A stretch of 64,000 nucleotides of DNA from Castor canadensis (taxonomy: Eukaryota; Chordata; Mammalia; Rodentia; Castoridae): assembly GCF_047511655.1 (NCBI RefSeq), contig NC_133399.1, positions 995,333 through 1,059,332 of the forward strand, written 5' to 3'. Position numbers and translations under genes: made by a program. Of this stretch, positions 53,501-64,000 are shown piece by piece; within the stretch, counting starts at the first letter, position 1, and every line of letters begins with the position of its first letter. The notes under the pieces are model-generated. The model made no database searches. It was given only the letters and a program-made list of their open reading frames with translations, and was not told the DNA's origin.

Positions 53501-56173
53501 GGCACGTGGCAAGCAGCTGTGCACTGTTCAGCCCTCCACGCCCAGCCTTGAGGCCAGCTCCTCCACCTACCTCACACAGGCTTTGTGTTCCTGGTGACCG
53601 TGGGTCACTGCTCTGCCTCCTGGCCCTCCAGTCCCAGCAGAAGAAGCAGGAGTCTGCCCCGTTAGGTCCAAGGCCCTGGGCTCCAGCCACAGCTCAAGGC
53701 CGATTCTCCTCAGTTCGGCCCAGGAGGGGCCCGGGAGATGGCAGAGGCAGAGGCAGGCAGGAGCCGGCACCCCCACCCTTGTCTGTCAGGTGGAGGCAGA
53801 GGCGGGCGGGGCGGGAAGGCCAGCCTCAGGACACTGACCCCTTTCCCTCCCCCAGGGCCTGCCAGGTCCTGTGTATGATGCTGCGTAAGTTCAGCTTCCC
53901 TGCCGTGGCCCTGCACTCCATGATGAAGCAGGTGTGCCCCTGCCCCACACCCCTCCCCACGCCTCCCCCCGCCCCCCACCTCACCAGCCCTCACAGCCGT
54001 CCTCCCCCACTCTCCCGTCTGTCCCCGCCCCACACAGAAAGAACGCTTCGCTGCTCTGGCCAAGTTCAAGTCCAGCATCTACCGGATCCTGATTGCCACA
54101 GACGTGGCCTCACGGTGAGTGGCCCAGGCCTGGCTCAGCCCCTGCAGGGGTGTGTGTGCCACCCCCACCCCCACACCCCCAGTCGTGGCCTCTGAGGCCA
54201 GGCAGCCAGCGCCATTGCTGAGTGGCTCTGGTGAGTCTCAGCCTCTTCTTCCAGGGGCCTGGACATCCCGACCGTGCAGGTGGTCATCAACCACAACACC
54301 CCCGGCCTGCCCAAGATTTACATCCACCGCGTGGGCCGCACGGCGCGGGCAGGTGAGCGGGCGGGAAGGCACCGCACACAGCATGCACACGCTGCCTTCC
54401 ACCATCAAAGACGGGGTGGGCAGCAGCGGCTCGGGTGAGTGCTTGCCCGGCACACGCGGGGCCCTGGGTTCCAGCCCAGCACCACGGAAACTAAACAGCC
54501 GGGCGTTCCTCTTCACTGGGCAGTGTGTGGCTGTCCCCTGGGGAAAGGGTTCACACTGCCACAGCCCCGCCGCGCCCGGTGTCTCAGCCCAGCCCCTTTA
54601 TCGTCAGGGCTCAGGGAAGGAAGGCAGAAGCCCCAGCAAGCCCTGCTGCTTTCAGCGTCTGTGTCAAGTTCTGCACCTCTTTCTGACCCTGGCCCAGGTG
54701 CCAGGGACACAGCCACCGTCCCCCTTCCTGCCAGGGATTCCGTGCTCCTGGAGCTCAGGGATTTGTGCTCCTGGGCAGTCCTAGCCTTCCATCCTGGCCC
54801 AGAGGCTCAGGCAGGTTCTGGCTACAGCATTGCCACGTGGCCTTGAGCCAGCCCCTCCCTCAAACATTTTGACCTGCTTTTGCCGGCCTGTGTCCTGCAG
54901 CTGCGGTGTCCCCACAGGGCGGCAGGGACAGGCTATCACGCTGGTGACACAGTACGACATACACCTGGTGCACGCCATCGAGGAGCAGATCAGTGAGTGG
55001 ACAGGGTTTGGATGGGCCACACGCCTGGGGACACCACCCGCCCCCCGACCCTGTGCAGCCTGCCACCTGCACACCTGAGCAGCTTGGAGCCATGTGTCCC
55101 CACAGGGCCATCAGCCTGGCCAGAGGGACTTGGGTTTCTCAGACCCCAGTGTGTAAATGGTCCCCGAGGCCTGGACACGTGACAGCCACAGGCAGGCCCA
55201 GCCTCAGTGTTCAGAAGCCCTCTTATCGTCCAGTGGGCCCTGTGCTGCCGGCCCCCGAGTGCGGCTCCCTCCTCCTACTCAGCCTCCCAGGGAGCTGGGA
55301 CCACGGGTGCCGGCTTTGGGTTTATTGATTGATTTATTGGAAACTTTGTCCCAAAACCTGAACACGGTCCTCTCGGTTTCTGTGCGGGATGGGCTGCAGG
55401 ATTGTAGCATGACCACCCACGTCCCTTCTGTGATGGGCGCAGGTGGCACAGCCAGCCCTGTAGACTTAGGTCCCCATGGGGCACGGGCACTGGGCACATG
55501 GCTGTCCCGCTGTGTCTGTCGTGGAGGACACACGGGCCGGGCGCGGTGGCAGACGCAGCCTTGTGGAGCATTTCCGTGTGGTGGGTGGGACCCCAAGCCA
55601 CTGACCCCTCGGAGACCTCCCAGCCCTCGGTCCCCACAGAGAAGCAGCTGGCAGAGCTGGCGGTGGAGGAGGCGCAGGTGCTGCGGATCCTCACGCAGGT
55701 CAGCGTGGTGCGGCGCGAGTGCGAGATCGTGAGTGAGGCGCCGGGCTGCCGGGGGAGGGGGGGGGGACACGGGGACGGGGCAGTGGCGTGTTCCTGCGTG
55801 GCACGTCCTGTGCGGCGCCCTAACCGCTGCCCCGTCCCCCAGAAACTGGAGGCCGCGCGCTTTGACGAGAAGAGAGAGATCAACAAACGCAAGCAGCTCG
55901 TCCTGGAGGGCAAGGTGGGTGGGGCGGGGCCCGCAGGACAGCGAGGGTGGGAGCCTCTCCACGGGTGCCCGGCTCAGCCTCCTGGTCCCCGCGCAGGACC
56001 CCGACCTGGAGGCCAGGCGCAAGGCCGAGCTGGCCAAGATGAAGCAGAGGAACCGGCGCTTCAAGGACGAGAAGCAGCGGACGCTGCAGCGGAAGAAGGC
56101 GGGCGGCGCTGGTCATGGAGGACCTCGGCCCAAGACCCACGGAGAACCCTCGCCTGCCCAGGGCCCAGCCTGA
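50585..56173 (+). CDS. DDX49: DDX49, DEAD-box RNA helicase
   Basis: ATP-dependent RNA helicase, relative of yeast Dbp8, linked to ribosome biogenesis in the nucleolus. Coding exons: 50585-50699, 51542-51665, 52253-52338, 52430-52551, 52897-53084, 53172-53312, 53856-53931, 54038-54114, 54255-54352, 54918-54992, 55640-55728, 55843-55914, 55997-56173. Phases agree; 479 residues (human 483). Motifs in order: Q motif region KQPTPVQ, Walker [22 protein letters not shown] within [12 protein letters not shown], then in the second RecA domain FTNTCK, ATDVASRGLD and [11 protein letters not shown]. The C-terminal tail is basic ([13 protein letters not shown]). The ATG has A at -3 and G at +4. It shares its promoter with COPE. 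Confidence 0.98.
50700..51541 (+). other. DDX49: DDX49 intron 1 (842 bp)
   Basis: Unique sequence except for an ID-like element near 51370-51449. Confidence 0.7.
51370..51449 (+). repeat. ID-like SINE
   Basis: GTTTGGGGTGCAGCTCCATG and GGGTTCCGTCCCCAGCACC with an A-rich end. Confidence 0.7.
52630..52713 (+). repeat. ID-like SINE in DDX49 intron 4
   Basis: GGGGGCTGAGGGCATGGCTC, then CAGTGGCAGAGCACCTGCC and GTTCAAACCCCAG with an A-rich end. Confidence 0.8.
54415..54498 (+). repeat. Diverged ID-like SINE in DDX49 intron 9
   Basis: GGGGCCCTGGGTTCCAGCCC and CAGCACCACGG resemble the 3' part of an ID element. Confidence 0.5.
54993..55639 (+). other. DDX49: DDX49 intron 10 (647 bp)
   Basis: A short reversed SINE remnant near 55258-55325 (CTCAGCCTCCCAGGGAGC) is suspected; the rest is unique. 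Confidence 0.55.
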
Positions 56174-56425
56174 GCGCCACAGGGCCTTTGTGGTTGACCT
56201 GAGGGTGTCAGGATCCTCCCTGGGGACCTGCCCACTCCTCCAAGGAGCCCTGCTCCACAGCACTGCTGGCGCCTTCCCGGAGCCTGGTTGGACTCAAGCT
56301 GCAAGAGTGGGGGCCAGTCCTGCTGTGAGGCTGAATGCAGCTCCACGTCCATCGTCCCGGCCAGGGCCACCTTCCAGGGGTCCTGTGGTGCCCCAGAAGG
56401 ACAGCATTACATGCAGGAGGTGCTC

Positions 56426-56431
56426 AATAAA
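56426..56431 (+). terminator. DDX49: DDX49 poly(A) signal
   Basis: AATAAA 253 nt after the stop codon, in the context GGTGCTCAATAAATGG. Confidence 0.85.
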
Positions 56432-56982
56432 TGGTCTTTTAGCCTCTCATTCTGGCTCTGGAGAGTGCGGCAGGACAGGTGCTTGGTGACCACCAGCGTT
56501 TCTCACCTTTCCCAATGCGGCTGGCCCCACCCACCCGGAGCTCTGCCGCCAGGGCACGACCTCGGCCTCAGTCTCCCCAGGTTCAGTCAGCTGGCTGTCG
56601 TTGGAACCAACTGGAGGCTTCAGGGTTGCATCCTTGGTGCGTCCCTGATGCCCACGCTGAGCCGTGGTCACGATGAAGGAGTGAGCCAGGGGCCACCAAG
56701 CAATGTGGAGGAAGCCAGGCTCCGGGCCACATGGCCACACAGCCGGGCGAGGCAGGAGGCGCGGTAAGGACGGCGGGGTACCGGGGGCCGCACACCACAC
56801 AGGCAGCCACGCTTAGAAGTGTAATGCGGGCACCGCGCCCGGGATTCTGGAACTACACTGGGAAATGCTCGAGAACAGCCCAATGGCTGCGGCCAGCCCC
56901 AGACTGCCCGGTCCCCCTGGTCCCCGCCAGGGCCAACGCTCCACTGTCCCCTGCGCTCGCAGAACGGCCCGGGACAGCAGAC
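56432..56982. other. DDX49-HOMER3 convergent gap, HOMER3 3'UTR
   Basis: Tail-to-tail region; it should contain the HOMER3 3'UTR on the minus strand. I found neither AATAAA nor ATTAAA on the minus strand between 56174 and 56982, so the HOMER3 signal is a variant or lies within DDX49. Confidence 0.55.
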
Positions 56983-61278
<4,296 letters not shown>

Positions 61279-61639
61279 TGGTCAGGCTGGGCTGGGTGGG
61301 CCCTTAGGGGCAGCCACGGCGGTGGCAGGCTGGTTTGGCCCCTGGGGAGAGAGAGGGCTTGTATCTGAGAAGGCCAAGCAAGGGGATGTCAGCACCCACG
61401 GCCACGTGCAGGGGTCACACAGTCAATCAGCAACCAGCAATCAGAAGAGATCACTCCGCAGCACAGGCAGGAGCCTATTTTTCTGGGGCGTGTGGGGGGT
61501 GTCCCATCCCAACAGAAATCTGTCATCGTCCTGATTGCTGGGCCCCCATGGGTGCCTCCTCCACCCAGGGACTGGGCCTGGAGGCCAAGGTCAACTGTGC
61601 TCAGGATTGACAGCACTCAGCCGGTCCATCACTGCTGCC

Positions 61640-61725
61640 AGCTACTCAGGCAGAGACGCGGGGATCGCTGAGGCCCAGGAGTTCCTGGGCTACAGAGCGA
61701 CACCCCATGTCTAAAAATAAAAAGT
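61640..61725 (+). repeat. B1-like SINE, partial
   Basis: CCAGCTACTCAGGCAGAGAC and GGCTACAGAGCGACACCCC with an A-rich end. Confidence 0.6.
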
Positions 61726-62425
61726 GGAGCTTTGCAGGTGCCTGTTGGGAGTCCAGGTCCCCACTATTCCCACAGAGGGACCCCTCAGCGCCCAATCCAA
61801 ATGCACAGACAGCCGAGCCTGGTGTCCGCCACTGGGGGACAGAGCAGGGTCCAAGACTGGGAGAAATGGGCTCCCTGTCTTCCGGTTCGTTGCCCCAGCC
61901 GCCAGCCCAGAAAAGCCAGCCACACCGGGTGGGTGGGGGACTTGCTAATCCCATGCACCCCCAAATCAGAGGAGTTTGGAAGCGTGGGAGTGCTAATGGG
62001 GGAGGGGAGGGAAGTCCGGCGACTCCGAGGTCGGGGTGGGGGGGTGGTGTCCCCCCCATCCTGTCCTGGGCAGCTGCTGTGGCGGTCACAGGTCTGAAAC
62101 CCGAACCCCTAAGTGGGGGAGGGGCGGCAGCTCGGGCCTGGGCCAAGCCGGGGTGACGGGGTGACGGGGTCCCCGGAATGCAGGCCCTTCCGGCCGCTCC
62201 TGCCGCGTTCGGGAAAAGTTACTCACCAGCCAGTCATGCGCTGGGCGGCCGCTGGCCAAGGGGGACCCAGAGGGGGGCCCGACACCCCCACCCGGAACCC
62301 CCCTTCCCGTGCACCCCACTCGGGGGGTCCCCACCGCGTGAGGTCACCTCATGCGCGCCCCAACTCCGGACACACCCGCAACTTCCACGGTCCCCAAGAC
62401 GCTCGCTCCCCGAGTCCGGGTGCAC

Positions 62426-62795
62426 AACTTGGGGGGCCCCCTCCTCTCCTTCCTCCAACCTCAGGTCCCCAATTTCGGGGACCCCCGCCCTCGCCCCGCC
62501 TCCAGTGGCCCCCGCTCCAGAACTTTGCAGACGTCGTCCTCCGCGCTGCTCCCGATCGCTGAACTCTGGGGACCCCCCCCGCCATCCCTCCAGTCCCCGG
62601 CCTGGAACTTCGGGGACCCCCGTCTCCGCGCCGCTCCTGCACCCCAGAACTTCGGGGACCCCTTCGCGGTTCTGCAGTGCGGAGTCAGCGACTTTGGGGA
62701 CCTCCCGCGCCATGCCATCTCCTCCCCGACTCGGGAACTTCGGGACTCCCGCGCCCCCCACCCCCGGCCCCGAGCTTGGAACTTGGGGTCCCCGA
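62426..62795. repeat. Degenerate tandem repeat in the HOMER3 CpG island
   Basis: A phrase near GGAACTTCGGGGACCCC recurs about eight times, near 62426, 62471, 62561, 62604, 62647, 62689, 62734 and 62778. Spacing is mostly 43-45 bp, with one double-length step. Confidence 0.8.
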
Positions 62796-62811
62796 ACCGC
62801 GCCCCGCTCAC

Positions 62812-62960
62812 CGCGCTCCGACTCCGCACCCGCGCCCCGCTCGCTCGCCCGCCGCCTTTGTCTGCGCCGCCTCCGGTCCCATCGCGGCCCGGCCGCCGCC
62901 GCCCCGCCTCCGGCCTCCGAGAGCCCCGCTGCGCCCCCTGCCGGCCCGGCCCGCGGGGGA
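62812..62960 (-). promoter_or_regulatory. HOMER3: HOMER3 CpG-island promoter with candidate untranslated exon
   Basis: CpG-dense. On the minus strand a donor GTGAGC at 62811-62806 follows GGAGCGCG, which would suit an untranslated first exon starting near 62900. The exact start is not visible. Confidence 0.5.
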
Positions 62961-63910
62961 GGGAGGGGGAGGGAGGAGCGGGGAGGAGACTGAGGGGGAG
63001 GGGCAGGCCCGGGAAGGGGGCGGGGTGGGGGAGGGGTGAGGAGTGGAGGGGGAAGGGGAGGGGTGGGATGGGGAGGTTGGGGTAGCGGGAAAGGGAGGGG
63101 CGGAAGGGGAGGGAGAAAGGGGGAGGGAGGAAGAGGGAGGGGCGGGGAGGGGGAAGGGGAGGAGGTCGAAGGGGAGGGGTGGGGTGGGGCGGAGAAGGAG
63201 GGAGGGGAGAAAGGAAGGGGTGAAGAGCGAGTGAGGAAGGGGGAGGGGCGGGGAGAGGAGGGGGAAAGGGGAGGGGTGCGGAGGGGGAGGTTGGGGTAGC
63301 GGGGAAGGGGGAGGGACAGAAGGGAAGGGGGAGGGAAGGAGAAAGGGGAGGAGGTCGCAGGGGAGGGGTGGGGTGGGACAAGGAGGGGGGAGAGGGGTGT
63401 GAGGAAGGGGGAGGGTGGTTTGGGACAGGGAGGGGTGAGGAAGGGGGAGGAATGGGGTGGGGTGGGACAGGGAGGGGGGTGGGGAAGGGGGAGGGGCGGG
63501 GGAGGACTAACTGGGAGGGGGTGGGGAAGGGGGAGGGTGGGGTGGGACAGGGAGGGGGCGAGGGGGTGGGGGAGGGGCGGGGTGGGACAGGGAGAGGGGC
63601 CAGGGGGGTGAGGAAGGGGCAGGGTGGGGTGGGACAGGGAGGGGGTGAGGAAGGGGGAGGGGTGGAGGAGGACTAACGGGGAGGGGTAGGTCGGGGAGGG
63701 AGGGGGAGGAGCGAAGGGGTGTGGAAGGGGGGAGGCCTGGGGGGGAGGGGCTGTGGGGTGGGGCGACGGGGAGGGGTGGGGGAGAAGGATGGGGGCGAGG
63801 ATGGGGAGGGGGACAGACCTGAGCGACTGGCGCAGGAGGGAGGGGGGAGGCAAGGCTGGGGTGCAGGGGTGGAGAAGGGGGTCTAGGCTGGGGTAGGGGT
63901 GCGGATAGAC
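62955..63910. repeat. Long polypurine (G/A-rich) low-complexity tract with internal duplications
   Basis: About 950 bp almost free of C and T on the plus strand. GAGGTTGGGGTAGCGGG recurs at about 63073 and 63286, and GGAGGACTAAC at about 63502 and 63667. GGTGGGACAGGGA recurs at 40-90 bp intervals between 63370 and 63640, so the tract grew by tandem duplication. Confidence 0.85.
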
Positions 63911-64000
63911 CGACACAGACGGACATCCCTGTCGGGAGGAGAGAGACAAGGGGAGACAGGAAGCAGATGGACAGACGAGTTCTGGGGACAGGGATATGTG

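Larger units (their letters stand above)
61279..62811 (-). other. HOMER3: HOMER3 5' intronic and untranslated region
   Basis: Separates the ATG exon from the upstream CpG island. Contains a B1-like SINE at 61640-61725. A strong minus-strand donor GTGAGTAAC at 62226-62218 could end one untranslated first exon. No protein-coding exon is recognised. Confidence 0.5.

Noticed and set aside
62234-63949. 571-codon open frame on the minus strand at the right end
   Set aside because: It is Pro/Ser/Leu low complexity produced by the polypurine tract, and begins at TTG.

Overview
This is vertebrate, almost certainly mammalian, nuclear DNA: split genes with GT-AG introns, CpG-island promoters and AATAAA signals. 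The repeats point to a non-murid rodent. Many are 7SL/B1-like SINEs, ID-like (tRNA-derived) SINEs, or composites with a B1-like left half, an internal A-rich linker and an ID-like right half. My best guess is a castorimorph such as beaver; that is inference from repeat style only. Gene order UPF1 - GDF1/CERS1 - COPE - DDX49 - HOMER3 is that of human 19p13.11, read in reverse.

Layout. 1-20.8 kb: complete UPF1 (+), 23 coding exons giving a 1118-residue RNA helicase of nonsense-mediated decay, plus a probable 3'UTR exon. 20.8-22.1 kb: GDF1 (-), a TGF-beta ligand with two coding exons. 22.4-33.2 kb: CERS1 (-), ceramide synthase 1 in seven coding exons; its stop codon lies 351 nt before the GDF1 ATG, the arrangement that gives a bicistronic CERS1-GDF1 mRNA in other mammals. 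33.2-35.7 kb: CERS1 promoter and an intergenic gap. 35.8-50.2 kb: COPE (-), the epsilon subunit of COPI, ten exons, 308 residues. 50.2-50.6 kb: a shared head-to-head promoter. 50.6-56.2 kb: DDX49 (+), a nucleolar-type DEAD-box helicase, 13 exons, 479 residues. 57.0-61.3 kb: HOMER3 (-), nine coding exons, 359 residues, with a CpG-island 5' region to about 62.9 kb. 62.95-63.9 kb: a long G/A-rich tract. Every exon join listed was checked for reading phase and all six coding sequences close in frame.

The genes do not form one pathway. UPF1 and DDX49 act on RNA, COPE in vesicle traffic, CERS1 in sphingolipid synthesis, GDF1 in left-right patterning and HOMER3 in synaptic scaffolding. The functional couplings visible are physical: the CERS1-GDF1 two-cistron transcript, the COPE/DDX49 bidirectional promoter, and convergent ends at UPF1/GDF1 and DDX49/HOMER3.

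I found no wholly new biological system. The points most worth a second look are RNA-processing features: a U12-type intron in UPF1, the conserved alternative donor that inserts 11 residues into the UPF1 regulatory loop, a probable GC-AG intron just after the UPF1 stop codon, a stop-free in-frame GDF1 intron, an overlapping upstream ORF between CERS1 and GDF1, a pair of ZNF143-type motifs in the COPE/DDX49 promoter, and several GC-rich minisatellites in or near promoters.
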